Part shown: positions 18,721-27,382 of the stretch, piece by piece
How the letters are laid out: each line of letters begins with the position of its first letter
Position numbering within the stretch: position 1 is the first letter of the stretch
DNA from: Xanthomonas rydalmerensis
Lineage (GTDB): Bacteria > Pseudomonadota > Gammaproteobacteria > Xanthomonadales > Xanthomonadaceae
Assembly (NCBI RefSeq): GCF_033170385.1
Contig: NZ_CP126170.1
Location: 62,001-126,000 of the forward strand
Reading direction: 5' to 3'
DNA length: 64,000 nucleotides
Translations under genes and position numbers: made by a program
The notes under the pieces: generated by a model
What the model was told of the DNA's origin: nothing
Databases searched by the model: none
What the model saw: only the letters and a program-made list of their open reading frames with translations

Positions 18721-18768
18721 TTCCCTTCCCCCACCGGGGGAAGGTGCCCGCAGGGCGGATGGGGGTAC
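18721..18768. repeat. CCCTCTCCC/GGGAGAGGG-type palindromic repeat, variant
   Basis: TTCCCTTCCCCCACCGGGGG and the following GTGCCCGCAGGGCGGATGGGGGT belong to the same repeat type seen inside recD at 59321 (which shares the GTGCCCGCAGGGCGG segment). It lies between kduD and the RpiB-like gene. Confidence 0.75.
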
Positions 18769-18820
18769 GCCCACCGCCGACCCATCCCAACCAAACCCAA
18801 ACCCCCCACCAAGGACCCCC

Positions 18821-19477
18821 ATGAAAATCGCTCTAATGAACGAATTTAGCCAGGCCGCCAAGAACCCGGTGATCCTGCAGCAGCTCAACGACGTCGCCGC
18901 CGCGCAGGGCCACAGCGTGTTCAACGTCGGCATGGACGGCGACGCCGACCATCGCTTGACCTACATCCACCTCGGCATCTGCGCCGGCCTGCTGCTCAAC
19001 GCCGGCGCGGTGGACTTCGTGGTCGCCGGCTGCGGCACCGGCCAGGGCGCGATGATGTCGCTCAACGCGCACCCGGGCGTGTTCTGCGGCTATTGCATCG
19101 AACCCACCGACGCCTACCTGTTCGCCCAGGTCAACAACGGCAACGCGCTGGCGCTGGCCTTCGCCAAGGGCTACGGCTGGGGCGCGGAGATCAACGTGCG
19201 CTATATCTTCGAGAAGGCCTTCAGCGGCGAGCGCGGCATGGGCTACCCGGCCGAGCGTCGCGAATCGCAGCAGGCCAACGCCGGCATCCTGACCCAGGTC
19301 AAGCAGGCCCTGGCCAAGTCCTACCTGGACGGCCTGCGTGCGCTGGACCCGGAACTGGTCAAGCAGGCCGTGGGCGGCTCGCGCTTCCAGCAGTGCTTCT
19401 TCGACAACGCCAAGGACGCCGACCTGCGCGCCTTCGTCGCTGGCGTGCTGGGCAAGGCCGACGCGGCCGCGGCCTGA
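18821..19477 (+). CDS. RpiB/LacA/LacB-family sugar isomerase
   Basis: The 218-residue protein opens with MKIALMNEFSQAAKN and has the signature VVAGCGTGQGAMMSLN followed by GVFCGYCIEPTDAYLFAQVNNGNALALAFAKG, the RpiB/LacA active-site region including the catalytic cysteine loop. It is longer than typical RpiB (about 150 residues), with a C-terminal extension of about 60 residues. Ribose-5-phosphate isomerase B activity is possible. A relative in this family, DhuI, isomerises the same 4-deoxy-5-keto-uronate as KduI in glycosaminoglycan degraders. Its place at the end of the kduI-kduD group favours a uronate role. That is an inference. Confidence 0.85.
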   Translation: MKIALMNEFSQAAKNPVILQQLNDVAAAQGHSVFNVGMDGDADHRLTYIHLGICAGLLLNAGAVDFVVAGCGTGQGAMMSLNAHPGVFCGYCIEPTDAYLFAQVNNGNALALAFAKGYGWGAEINVRYIFEKAFSGERGMGYPAERRESQQANAGILTQVKQALAKSYLDGLRALDPELVKQAVGGSRFQQCFFDNAKDADLRAFVAGVLGKADAAAA

Positions 19478-19521
19478 GGTCGCAGAGACACTCGGGCGCA
19501 TTCGCCCGGTCGCGTGTCCGC

Positions 19522-19549
19522 CAAACGCCCCGCACCTGCGGGGCGTTTG
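19522..19549. terminator. Bidirectional hairpin terminator
   Basis: CAAACGCCCCGCA (19522-19534) pairs perfectly with TGCGGGGCGTTTG (19537-19549). The stem has A-rich and T-rich flanks in both directions. It separates the convergent isomerase and protease genes. Confidence 0.9.
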
Positions 19550-19558
19550 CATGCGGAC

Positions 19559-20077
19559 TTACTGCACCAGCAGCAGGCCTTCCGCCAGCGGATAGTTCCG
19601 CTCCGGGCAGGCGATATGCATGCTGTCCACCACGTAGAACGTCTGGCCCAGCTTCTGCTCGGTGTGCACCAGGTAGGTCAGCGTGCCGCGCGGCGCGTAC
19701 AGCTTGGCCAGGATGCCGTGGCCGACCAGCAGCCGCTTCAGGTCCTTGGCGAAGTTGTTGGCGATGGAGTTGGTCTGGCTCTGCGCGCCGACCTGGCACG
19801 CCATCAGCACGATCTCCTCGAACGACTCCCTGCCCAGCCCCTTGGCCAGCAGTTGCTGCAGGAATGCCTCCGGCGTCAGCCCGGCAAAGACATTGACGTT
19901 GCCGTGCGAATTGATCACCAGGCGCTTGCCGCGGGTCTTGTTGCTGGGCGACAGCGATGTCGCGTCGAGCATGGTCAACGCGTGCGACTGGGTCTCGCCG
20001 AAGTGGGATTGCAAGGCCTTCAGCTTGGCGCCGCGCTGATCCGCCTGATCGCCGTCCAGGCCGACATAAATGAGCAT
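19559..20077 (-). CDS. Stand-alone clan-CD cysteine protease, C80/CPD-like
   Basis: The 172-residue protein has no signal peptide. It shows the caspase-like dyad layout: a beta strand RLVINSHGN with His58, then AGLTPEAFLQQLLAKGL, then a strand EEIVLMACQVG with Cys94, and SIANNFAKDLKRLL. Order, spacing and surrounding residues parallel the cysteine protease domain of MARTX and other RTX toxins (VGHG then GYSADELAVKLA then SIVGCS). In those toxins the domain is one part of a very large protein activated by inositol hexakisphosphate; here it is a separate small gene. No neighbouring substrate candidate is obvious. GGGAGA lies upstream of ATG 20077. The fold call is moderately strong; activity and target are unknown. 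Confidence 0.7.
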   Translation of the reverse strand: MLIYVGLDGDQADQRGAKLKALQSHFGETQSHALTMLDATSLSPSNKTRGKRLVINSHGNVNVFAGLTPEAFLQQLLAKGLGRESFEEIVLMACQVGAQSQTNSIANNFAKDLKRLLVGHGILAKLYAPRGTLTYLVHTEQKLGQTFYVVDSMHIACPERNYPLAEGLLLVQ

Positions 20078-20638
20078 GAGGAGTCTCCCGACGCACAGGA
20101 CCGCCAACACGTGTTGGGCGGGAGCGTCCGGGAATCCGGGGTGACCGCGTCGTGGCGCACCGATCTCGCTCGCTGCGCAGCGTAGGTGCGCCATCGGTGG
20201 CGCCGGGATCGGCGCATTGCCGATTTGCCGACGTGTACCGGCCGATCCGTGCCGCGGTGCAGCTTGTCGCAGCTGCCAGTCGCCGCAGCGGCCCGGCCTG
20301 ACTGTGCGGCGGCGCGAGGACGCGCTGTCCGTGTCCTGGGCATCGCGACGCGTCTGCAAAACACGCCTAGAGTTTCAGGTGACGCCGCCGATACCCATCG
20401 CCTAGCTGGGTCCCGCTGCGTCGCGGGACGACATGGATTTTTCTTTCCCTGCCCTGCGCAGGAGGGTCATGGAGCGACATCAATCTTCCGCTGTGCCTGT
20501 TCTCTCCCTCTCGCCGATGGCACGCATCGCGTCCTATGCACGCGGTGCGCGCATGCGTGTGGCATGCGGCGACGCTGGGCAAGGGCAGAGCCGCTGGCGA
20601 TGCATTTTTCTCGTAGCTGTATCAACAAGGGGTAGTCG
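20078..20638. other. Intergenic region without recognised gene
   Basis: There are 561 bases between the protease start and the CsgG-family gene. The short open frames here lack ribosome sites and family resemblance. The sequence must hold divergent promoters for both flanking genes. GGGG before 20639 is the likely ribosome site of the lipoprotein operon. I see no RNA gene or repeat. Confidence 0.5.
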
Positions 20639-21312
20639 ATGAAGGACAGTGTGATCAAGGGGACCATGGGGTTGGCGCTTGCGTTGGGCCTGGCGGCTTG
20701 CGCGACCGAAACCCATCAGAGCGTCAAGCCGCAGACCGTGGCGGCGGCCAGCGTGCCCTACGCCGGCGCACGCGCGCCGATCGCGGTGGGCAAGTTCGAC
20801 AATCGCTCGTCCTTCATGCGCGGCCTGTTTTCCGATGGCGCGGATCGTCTGGGCAGCCAGGCCAAGACCATCCTGATCACCCACCTGCAACAGACCAATC
20901 GCTTCCGCGTGCTGGATCGCGACAACATGGGCGAGATCCAGCAGGAAGCCCAGATCAAGGGGCAGGCGCAGCAGCTCAAGGGCGCGACTATGTCATTACC
21001 GGCGACGTGACCGAGTTCGGCCGCAAGGAGACCGGCGATACGCAGCTGTTCGGCATTCTCGGTCGCGGCAAGCAGCAGCAGGCCTATGCGAAGGTCAGCC
21101 TGAACGTGGTCGATAGCGCGACGTCCGAAGTGGTGTATTCGGTGCAGGGTGGTGGCGAGTACACCTTGTCCAATCGCGAGATCGTCGGTTTCGGCGGGAC
21201 CTCCAGCTACGACTCCACGCTCAACGGCAAAGTCCTGGATCTGGCGATCCGCGAGGCCGTCAACAATCTCACCACCGCGGTCGACGCCGGCGCATGGAAG
21301 CCGGTCAAGTGA
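20639..21312 (+). pseudogene. CsgG-family lipoprotein, broken by a 1-nt deletion
   Basis: The first frame encodes a lipoprotein signal (MKDSVIKGTMGLALALGLAAC, lipobox Cys21) and the CsgG-like core IAVGKFDNRSSF through TILITHLQQTNRFRVLDRDNMGEIQQEAQIKGQAQQLKGA. At about 20986 the frame shifts: the text reads GGCGCGACTATG where GGCGCGGACTATG would continue as ADYVITGDVTEFGRKET. The second frame then runs to 21312 through KVSLNVVDSATSEVVYSVQGGGEY and ends AIREAVNNLTTAVDAGAWKPVK, the normal C terminus. A single missing G is the simplest explanation. The protein would be 224 residues if intact. It leads a three-lipoprotein operon. Sequencing error is an equally good alternative. Confidence 0.85.
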
Positions 21313-21332
21313 CCCGCAACGCACCCTCGCAC

Positions 21333-21704
21333 ATGAACACCATCAACGTCCGCAAGCGGATCTGGCTCGGCGCCTGCGCCATGCTCGCGCTGGTCGGCTG
21401 CGCTCACCAGAACGCATCGCTCTACCAGTGGGGCAGCTACCAGGATCAGGTCTACAGCCACTTCAAGGGCGATAGCCCGGAGCAGCAGATCCAGGCGCTG
21501 GAAAAGGACCTGCAGGTGATGCAGGCCGCCAATCGCAGGCCGCCGCCCGGACTGCAGGCGCACCTGGGGATGCTGTACGCGGAAACCGGCAACGATGCCA
21601 AGGCCCAGCAGCAACTCCTCGCCGAGAAGGCCCAGTACCCCGAGTCCACCACGTACATCGATCTGCTGTTGAAGAACGGCAGCAACGCGAGGAGCGCGCA
21701 ATGA
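21333..21704 (+). CDS. DUF4810 lipoprotein
   Basis: The 123-residue lipoprotein has lipobox LVGC with Cys23. The core NASLYQWGSYQDQVYSHFKGDSPEQQIQALEKDLQVMQ and GLQAHLGMLYAETGNDAKAQQQLLAEKAQYPESTTYIDLLL matches DUF4810 and contains a helical, TPR-like repeat. It starts 20 bases after the CsgG-family gene and overlaps the next gene by 4 bases. CsgG/DUF4810/DUF799 trios recur in Proteobacteria and probably form an outer-membrane lipoprotein complex of unknown role. Confidence 0.85.
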   Translation: MNTINVRKRIWLGACAMLALVGCAHQNASLYQWGSYQDQVYSHFKGDSPEQQIQALEKDLQVMQAANRRPPPGLQAHLGMLYAETGNDAKAQQQLLAEKAQYPESTTYIDLLLKNGSNARSAQ

Positions 21705-22360
21705 AGAACGTCGCAAGAATGGCCTGCGTGGCCGTGCTCGGTCTGCTGCTGAGCGCCTGCGCGACGCAGCCGATGTCCCGCGATTACAGCGCGTACAAGG
21801 CCAGCAAGCCGCGGTCGATCCTGGTCCTGCCGCCGGTCAGCCATGCCCCGGATGTCAACGCCAGCCTGAGCGTGCTGTCGGTGACCACGCTGCCGTTGGC
21901 CGAAGCCGGCTACTACGTGCTGCCGGTGGCGCCGGTCTACGAGACCTTCAAGCAGAACGGCATCACGGTGGCCGACGAGGCCCAGGCGGTCGCGCCGGAG
22001 AAGCTGCGCGAGATCTTCGGAGCCGACGCGGCCCTGTACATCACCGTGGAAAAGTACGGTGCCGTGTATCAGATCATCAACAGCGTGGTGGTGGTTTCAG
22101 CCAACGCCAAGCTGGTGGATCTGCGCACCGGGACGGTGTTGTGGCAGGGCCAGGCGCAGGCGTCGAGCGGCGAAAATCAGAACAACGCCGGTGGCGGCCT
22201 GGTCGGGATGCTGGTGACGGCGGCGATCAATCAGGTCGTCAACCAGGTCACCGACCAGGGGCATCAGATGGGTAACGTGGCCAGCCAGCGTCTGCTGTCC
22301 GCCGGCCACCCTGGCGGCCTGCTGTACGGACCCTACAACCCGAAGTACGGCACCGATTGA
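21701..22360 (+). CDS. DUF799 (GNA1162-type) lipoprotein
   Basis: The 219-residue lipoprotein has signal peptide residues 1-19 and Cys20 in LLSAC. The sequence PRSILVLPPVSHAPDVNASLSVLSVTTLPLAEAGYYVLPVAPVYETFKQNGIT is the diagnostic N-terminal part of the DUF799 family; the Neisseria surface lipoprotein GNA1162 is its structural reference and resembles TolB-like N-domains. Near the C terminus, LVDLRTGTVLWQGQA parallels ABC-type and CsgG-type lipoprotein folds. ATG overlaps the DUF4810 stop (ATGA), so it is coupled. Confidence 0.88.
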   Translation: MKNVARMACVAVLGLLLSACATQPMSRDYSAYKASKPRSILVLPPVSHAPDVNASLSVLSVTTLPLAEAGYYVLPVAPVYETFKQNGITVADEAQAVAPEKLREIFGADAALYITVEKYGAVYQIINSVVVVSANAKLVDLRTGTVLWQGQAQASSGENQNNAGGGLVGMLVTAAINQVVNQVTDQGHQMGNVASQRLLSAGHPGGLLYGPYNPKYGTD

Positions 22361-22366
22361 CCCTGC

Positions 22367-22409
22367 GCCATGCCCGGTCTCCGTCAGGTTCGGCGGAGAC
22401 GGGCATGGC
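22367..22409. terminator. Convergent-gene hairpin
   Basis: GCCATGCCCGGTCTCCG pairs with CGGAGACGGGCATGGC as a 16-bp stem with one bulged G. It lies between the DUF799 gene and phhA, which converge. There is no clear T-run, but the stem is very stable. Confidence 0.7.
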
Positions 22410-22415
22410 CGCACC

Positions 22416-23306
22416 TCACACGTCGCCGCCGTCCGCCCAGCCTTCGCCGCTGCCGGCATGGAACACGCGGTCCTGCGGCTGCACCTGGCCGGCCGGCAGC
22501 TGCGCCTGGTCGGCCAGCGCCGCATAGATCGGGGTGAAGTCCGGCGAGGTCGCCTGCATCAGCTGCTCGAAGCTGTCGATGACGAAGTAAGTCTTCTGGT
22601 AGGTGTCGATGCGGTAGCGGGTGCGCATGATCCGCTGCAGGTCGAAGCCGATGCGGTTGGGCGCGTCCGACTCCAGCGAATACAACGATTCGCCCTTGGA
22701 CGAGACGATGCCGGCGCCGTAGATGCGCAGGCCGTTCGGCGTGTCGATCAGGCCGAACTCCACCGTGTACCAGTACAGCCGGGTCAGGTTCTGCAGCGCC
22801 TCCGGGCCGATCGCATGCGCCTTCACCCCGCCGCGGCCGTAGGCCTGCATGTAGTCGGCGAACAGCGGGTTCATCAGCAGCGGCACGTGGCCGAACAGGT
22901 CGTGGAACAGATCCGGCTCGGCGATGTAGTCGATCTGCTCGGGACGGCGGATCCACCAGGTCACCGGGAAGCGGCGGTTGGCCAGGTGGTCGAAGAAGTC
23001 CAGTTCCGGCAGCAGCCCCTCGACGCCGACCAGGGTCCAGCCGGTGGTCGCCTGCAGTACCGCATTGAGCGCGTCGAAGCGCGGGATCGCCTGCGGACTC
23101 ATGCCCATCGCGTCCTGCGCCTGCAGGAACTCGTCGCAGGCGCGGCCGACCAGCAGCTCGCGCTGGCGCGTGTACAGCGTGCCCCAGGTGGCGTGGTCGT
23201 CGGCGCTGTAGCTGTCCCATGGCTGGGTCACCACGGCGGTGGTGTAGACCGGCACGTAGCCCTTGTCGGTCTGCTGGTGTTCGACGCGGCGCGGTGCGGT
23301 GTCCAT
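22416..23306 (-). CDS. phhA: Phenylalanine 4-monooxygenase
   Basis: The 296-residue bacterial aromatic amino acid hydroxylase converts phenylalanine to tyrosine with tetrahydropterin and non-heme iron. The iron ligands are His135 and His140 in DLFHDLFGHVP and Glu183 in YWYTVEFGLI. The fold blocks VEGLLPELDFFDHLANRRFPVTWWIR and RIYGAGIVSSKGES are conserved. Length and lack of an N-terminal ACT domain match the bacterial enzyme. It is divergent from an Lrp-family regulator with 126 bases between starts, a common arrangement for phenylalanine-degrading loci. The start at 23306 is chosen because the family usually begins close to here. Confidence 0.97.
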   Translation of the reverse strand: MDTAPRRVEHQQTDKGYVPVYTTAVVTQPWDSYSADDHATWGTLYTRQRELLVGRACDEFLQAQDAMGMSPQAIPRFDALNAVLQATTGWTLVGVEGLLPELDFFDHLANRRFPVTWWIRRPEQIDYIAEPDLFHDLFGHVPLLMNPLFADYMQAYGRGGVKAHAIGPEALQNLTRLYWYTVEFGLIDTPNGLRIYGAGIVSSKGESLYSLESDAPNRIGFDLQRIMRTRYRIDTYQKTYFVIDSFEQLMQATSPDFTPIYAALADQAQLPAGQVQPQDRVFHAGSGEGWADGGDV

Positions 23307-23432
23307 GGTCGACGCTCCGGAAAGGGATGCCACGATGGTAGGCGCGCAGCCACGCAATGAGCTTGCGAAGTTGCAGGGATCCACGCGCTGCGCGCAAGAT
23401 TGTTGCGTAGATTCCATGTTGCAGAGCAATAA

Positions 23433-23912
23433 ATGACCGGAACACCGACCTTCGACCGCACCGACCTGCGCCTGCTCGCCCTGCTGCAGCGGCAGGGCCG
23501 CGCCAGCAATGCCGAGCTGGCGGCGCAGGTGAACCTGTCGCCCTCGGCCTGTCTGCGCCGGGTGCAGCGGCTGGAGGCCGAGGGTGTGGTCGCCGGCTAC
23601 GCCGCGCGGCTGGTGCCGGCGGCGATCGGCCTGGGCCTGCAGGCCTTCGTCCGCGTGCAGCTGGAGAAGCACGGCCAGAGCGGCATCGCCCATTTCGCCG
23701 ACAGCGTGCAGGGCTGGGACGAGGTCGTCGCCTGCCATGCGCTGACCGGCGACATGGACTACCTGCTGCACGTCTACGTCCGCGATCTGGCGCACTTCTC
23801 CGCGTTTCTGCTGGACAAGTTGCTGAACGCCGCTGGCGTCGCCGACGTCAATTCCAGCTTCGTGCTGCGTACCGTCAAGGACTTCGCCGGCCTGCCGTTG
23901 CCGCGCGGCTAG
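23433..23912 (+). CDS. Lrp/AsnC-family regulator
   Basis: The 159-residue protein has an N-terminal winged helix-turn-helix (DRTDLRLLALLQRQGRASNAELAAQVNLSPSACLRRVQRLEAEGVVAGY, residues 8-56) and a C-terminal RAM domain ending VNSSFVLRTVKDFAGLPL. The family senses amino acids as octamers. Being divergent from phhA, it most likely regulates phenylalanine hydroxylation in response to phenylalanine or tyrosine. The intergenic stretch contains A/T-rich half-sites typical of Lrp binding but no single clear box. Confidence 0.9.
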   Translation: MTGTPTFDRTDLRLLALLQRQGRASNAELAAQVNLSPSACLRRVQRLEAEGVVAGYAARLVPAAIGLGLQAFVRVQLEKHGQSGIAHFADSVQGWDEVVACHALTGDMDYLLHVYVRDLAHFSAFLLDKLLNAAGVADVNSSFVLRTVKDFAGLPLPRG

Positions 23913-23970
23913 CGACCGAACCCGGGTGTGCCACTGCGTGTCGGCGCATGGCAGCCCTTGTTAAGTTGTT

Positions 23971-23989
23971 GCTAACGATTTACATTTGC
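23971..23989. promoter_or_regulatory. Possible Fur box upstream of the siderophore receptor
   Basis: GCTAACGATTTACATTTGC matches 12 of 19 positions of the Fur consensus GATAATGATAATCATTATC. It lies in an A/T-rich island about 155 bases before the receptor start. The match is suggestive, not strong. Confidence 0.4.
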
Positions 23990-24143
23990 GTTCTGCGACG
24001 GCCATCCATGGCCACAGCCCCTCCGCCAGCCCTCTTGGGCCAGCCACGCCGGATTCCCCGCCGTGGAGCGCGGCTGCGCCTGTCCTTTCCTCCACCCGCG
24101 GCGCGACCGTGTCGCCGCCGCGCCCACCCCGCGAGATCGATCC

Positions 24144-26345
24144 ATGCTTCCCTCCGCTCCACGCCGCCTGCTGTCCCTCGCCGTGCTGTCCGCGCTCTCC
24201 GCCGCTTCGGCCCCGTTGTTCGCCGCCGAGGCCGAGGTCGCCGCCGACGTGCAGCCGACCACGCTGGACAAGGTCGAGGTCAGCGGCAGCCCGAGCCGTG
24301 CGCAGCCGTCGACGACCACCCGCCTGCCGCTGACGCTGCAGGAGACGCCGCAATCGGTAAGCGTGCTGGGCCAGCAGCGGCTGGAAGAGGAATCGCTGTT
24401 CAGCATCAACGACGTGATGCGCAACGTCACCGGCGTCAACGTGTCCTTCTTCGACACCCAGCGTCCGCTGTACTTCGCGCGCGGCTTCCAGATCACCGAC
24501 TTCCAGGTCGACGGCCTGCCCACCTACAGCGGCTCCACCAACCAGGAATACGACATGGTCTTCTACGACCGCGTCGAGGTGATCCGCGGCGCCAACGGCC
24601 TGCTCAGCGGCGCCGGCATTCCCTCGGCCACGGTCAACCTGCTGCGCAAGCGCCCCGGCAAGACCTTCGATGCGTCGTTCGCGGCCTCGCTGGGCACGTG
24701 GGACTTCCGCCGCACCCAGGCCGACGTCACCGCGCCGCTGACCGCCGACGGCCGCTTCCGCAGCCGCTTCGTCGCCGCCTGGCAGGACCGCGGCTACTAC
24801 TACGACCACTACACCGAGCAGAAGATGTCGGGCATGGCGGTGCTGGAAGGCGACCTCACCGACACCACCACGGTTACCGTCGGCTACCAGCGCCAGGACA
24901 ACGATCCAGTCGGCTCGACCTGGGGCACGGTGCCGTACTTCTTCGCCGACGGCGGCTTCGCCGACCTGCCCAGCTCCACCAACCTGGCGCCGAAGTGGGC
25001 GCGCTGGCAGCGCAACACCCGCACCACCTTCGCCAACCTGGAACAGCGCTTCGGCGAGAACTGGCTGCTGAAGGTCAATCTGGCGCGCACCGAGGGCGAG
25101 GTCGAAAACCTGCGCGTCTACGGCAGCGGCTATCCCCAACGTGACGGCAGCGGCATCTACCTGCGCGCCGCCGCCGGGCAGACCACCGACACCCGCGACG
25201 GCCTGGACGTGTACCTGTCCGGCAGCTTCCCGCTGTTCGGCCGCGACCACGATGTGGTCGTCGGCGGCAGCTGGCAGGACCTGCAGTCGAACACGCCGAC
25301 CATGGCGCTGCGCTATCCGGGCGACTGGACCACCTGCGGCCGCGAGCGCTGCTACTACATCCCCAACGTCTACGACTGGCAGGGCGACGTGGGCCAGATC
25401 ACCACGGCCCGCACCGGTGCGCGGCGCGAGGCGCGCACCACCCAGCGCGGCGTGTACGCCTCGACCCGGCTGCGCCTGGCCGAGCCGCTATCGCTGATCG
25501 CCGGCGCGCGCCTGAGTTCCTGGCAGACCCGCACCCAGGCCTTCGCGGCCGACGGCAGCTACACCGGCACCAGCGGCCGCTACCGGGTCAGCGACGAGGT
25601 CACGCCCTACGTCGGCCTGGTCTACGACATCACCCCGGCCATCTCCACCTACGCCAGCTACACCGAGATCTTCAATCCGCAGAACTACAAGGACAAGGAC
25701 AACAACCTGCTGGCGCCGGTGCAGGGTTCCAACCTGGAGGCGGGCATCAAGGCGCAGCTGGCCGACGGCCGCGCGCTGCTCAGCGCCGCAGTGTTCGAGG
25801 CCAAGCAGGACAACTACGCGGTGCGCGACATGACCCAACCCGAGGCCTCGCTGCCCGACGGCAGCTCGGCCTACATCGGCGTCGACGGCACCAAGAGCCG
25901 TGGCTGGGAACTGGAGTACAACGGCGAATTGCGCCCGGGCTGGACGCTCAATGCCGGCTACACCCACGCCAAGGTCACCCGCGCGCCCACCGATGCGATC
26001 TACGCCAACCTGCCGGAGGACTATCTGCAGCTGTCCACCCAGGTGCGCCTGCCCGGCGCCTGGCAGCGCCTGAGCCTGGGCGGCGGCGTGAGCTGGCAGA
26101 GCGCGGTGCGTGGCTACAACATCCAGCGTCCGCTCGGCGACGGCAGCGCCGCCACGCGCCCGGTCACCGTGGTGCAGGATCCGTACGCGCTGGTGCACTT
26201 CAATGCCAACTACCAGCTCAGCACGCAGTGGACCGCGACCCTGGCGGTGACCAACGCGCTGAACAAGAAGTACTGGGCCAACCTGGACTACCAGAACTAC
26301 GGCGAACCGCGTTTCGTCAGCTTTACGTTGCGCTGGCGGTACTGA
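24144..26345 (+). CDS. TonB-dependent siderophore receptor
   Basis: The 733-residue ferric-siderophore receptor has a signal peptide (about residues 1-27, ending LFAAEAEV) and the TonB-box region TLDKVEVSGSPSRAQPS. The plug opens TTRLPLTLQETPQSVSVLGQQRLEEESLFSINDVMRNVTGV, the classic opening of the FhuE/FpvA type, followed by YDRVEVIRGANGLLSGAGIPSATVNLLRKRP. The barrel ends FVSFTLRWRY with a C-terminal aromatic. ATG 24144 gives a proper leader; an upstream in-frame ATG at 24063 would add 27 residues without signal features. The gene stands alone, with a possible Fur site upstream. Confidence 0.93.
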   Translation: MLPSAPRRLLSLAVLSALSAASAPLFAAEAEVAADVQPTTLDKVEVSGSPSRAQPSTTTRLPLTLQETPQSVSVLGQQRLEEESLFSINDVMRNVTGVNVSFFDTQRPLYFARGFQITDFQVDGLPTYSGSTNQEYDMVFYDRVEVIRGANGLLSGAGIPSATVNLLRKRPGKTFDASFAASLGTWDFRRTQADVTAPLTADGRFRSRFVAAWQDRGYYYDHYTEQKMSGMAVLEGDLTDTTTVTVGYQRQDNDPVGSTWGTVPYFFADGGFADLPSSTNLAPKWARWQRNTRTTFANLEQRFGENWLLKVNLARTEGEVENLRVYGSGYPQRDGSGIYLRAAAGQTTDTRDGLDVYLSGSFPLFGRDHDVVVGGSWQDLQSNTPTMALRYPGDWTTCGRERCYYIPNVYDWQGDVGQITTARTGARREARTTQRGVYASTRLRLAEPLSLIAGARLSSWQTRTQAFAADGSYTGTSGRYRVSDEVTPYVGLVYDITPAISTYASYTEIFNPQNYKDKDNNLLAPVQGSNLEAGIKAQLADGRALLSAAVFEAKQDNYAVRDMTQPEASLPDGSSAYIGVDGTKSRGWELEYNGELRPGWTLNAGYTHAKVTRAPTDAIYANLPEDYLQLSTQVRLPGAWQRLSLGGGVSWQSAVRGYNIQRPLGDGSAATRPVTVVQDPYALVHFNANYQLSTQWTATLAVTNALNKKYWANLDYQNYGEPRFVSFTLRWRY

Positions 26346-26477
26346 GCGGCGGCGCATGGCGGGCAAGGACGCCCGTCGCACAGCCTGATATGGCTGCGGC
26401 GGTGGCCGCTGTGGCGATGCGTGCCGGTGGCCGGCACCGCGCGTCTATACTGCCGCCGCCATTATCGGAGGATGCAG

Positions 26478-27350
26478 ATGCGACCCGCCACGCGCTTGGC
26501 CCAGTGCTTGTTGCTTGCCGGCATCCTGCCCCTGGCGGGGTGCGCCCAGTCCGGCTCTGCCGACACGCCGGCGTCCACCTCCACCAATGCCCAGGGCTGC
26601 GTGCGAAAGCGCCAGCTCGGCCCACAGGATCCGTTCAAGACGCCGCCGCCACTGATGGAGGCATGCCTGGGTCCGTACAAGCTACGCATTCCGGCCAACT
26701 ACTTCGGCGACCAGATGGGGCCGAACTTCGACGACAGTTTCGGCCTGTACCTGGAATACCCGTCGCTGCAGCCGTTCGCGCCGGGCGAACGCACGCATCT
26801 GCGCCTGGATGTGTCGACGCGGACGGTCGATATCGGGTATCACTATCTGGATCGGGTGAATGTCCATGAGGCGCTACGCAGGCGCTATACAGGCTATTCC
26901 GCAGACAAGGACAATCCGGCAGAGCATCTGGAAAGCCGTCTCGAACAAAGACCGGTGTATGGGCTGACCCCCTACTATGCGGACCTGCCGAAAGTGTTTG
27001 CCTACTACCAGGCAAAGGGATACCAGGCGTCGGCGCCCGTGTTCAAAGCGGAGGAACACGACGATTGGTATGTCGAACGGGATGCGGATGGCGAAATCCG
27101 TACCTTCATCAACTGTACCTCGCATGTGGTCGCCGAAACCGGTGTCGAGTATCGAGACGGCAAGCTGGTGCGCAGCAAGGACGCCGAACTTCCAGAGTGC
27201 CATCATATCTTCGCGCTTCCCGAGATCAGTACGCTCGTGGAGGTGCGCTACGTGCGCGCCGCATTGCCGGACTGGAAACGAATAGAGGATGCAGCCCGCA
27301 GCTATCTAGATAAGTTCATGGTGACACGGGATAAGACGCAGAACAGGTAG
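26478..27350 (+). CDS. Putative immunity lipoprotein for the adjacent X-T4SS effector (X-Tfi)
   Basis: The 290-residue lipoprotein has lipobox LAGC with Cys22 and Ala at +2, predicting outer-membrane attachment and exposure to the periplasm. The mature part begins with a cysteine-containing stretch (GCVRKRQLGPQDPFKTPPPLMEACLG) and PYKLRIPANYFGDQMGPNF, and has no enzyme motifs. ATG 26478 is 6 bases after GGAGG (26467-26471). It lies 32 bases before a gene with the XVIPCD secretion domain; immunity proteins for X-T4SS toxins are typically such lipoproteins encoded beside the toxin. From about 26860 the sequence is visibly richer in A/T than its surroundings, hinting at transfer. The immunity role is inferred from position. 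Confidence 0.75.
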   Translation: MRPATRLAQCLLLAGILPLAGCAQSGSADTPASTSTNAQGCVRKRQLGPQDPFKTPPPLMEACLGPYKLRIPANYFGDQMGPNFDDSFGLYLEYPSLQPFAPGERTHLRLDVSTRTVDIGYHYLDRVNVHEALRRRYTGYSADKDNPAEHLESRLEQRPVYGLTPYYADLPKVFAYYQAKGYQASAPVFKAEEHDDWYVERDADGEIRTFINCTSHVVAETGVEYRDGKLVRSKDAELPECHHIFALPEISTLVEVRYVRAALPDWKRIEDAARSYLDKFMVTRDKTQNR

Positions 27351-27382
27351 TTCTGCAGGCGTAGGGCAAAGGAGCTCTGGAA

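Noticed and set aside
20186..20635. Possible 149-codon gene upstream of the CsgG-family gene
   Set aside because: There is no ribosome site, the composition is Arg/Cys/Ala-rich like other shadows, and no family resemblance.
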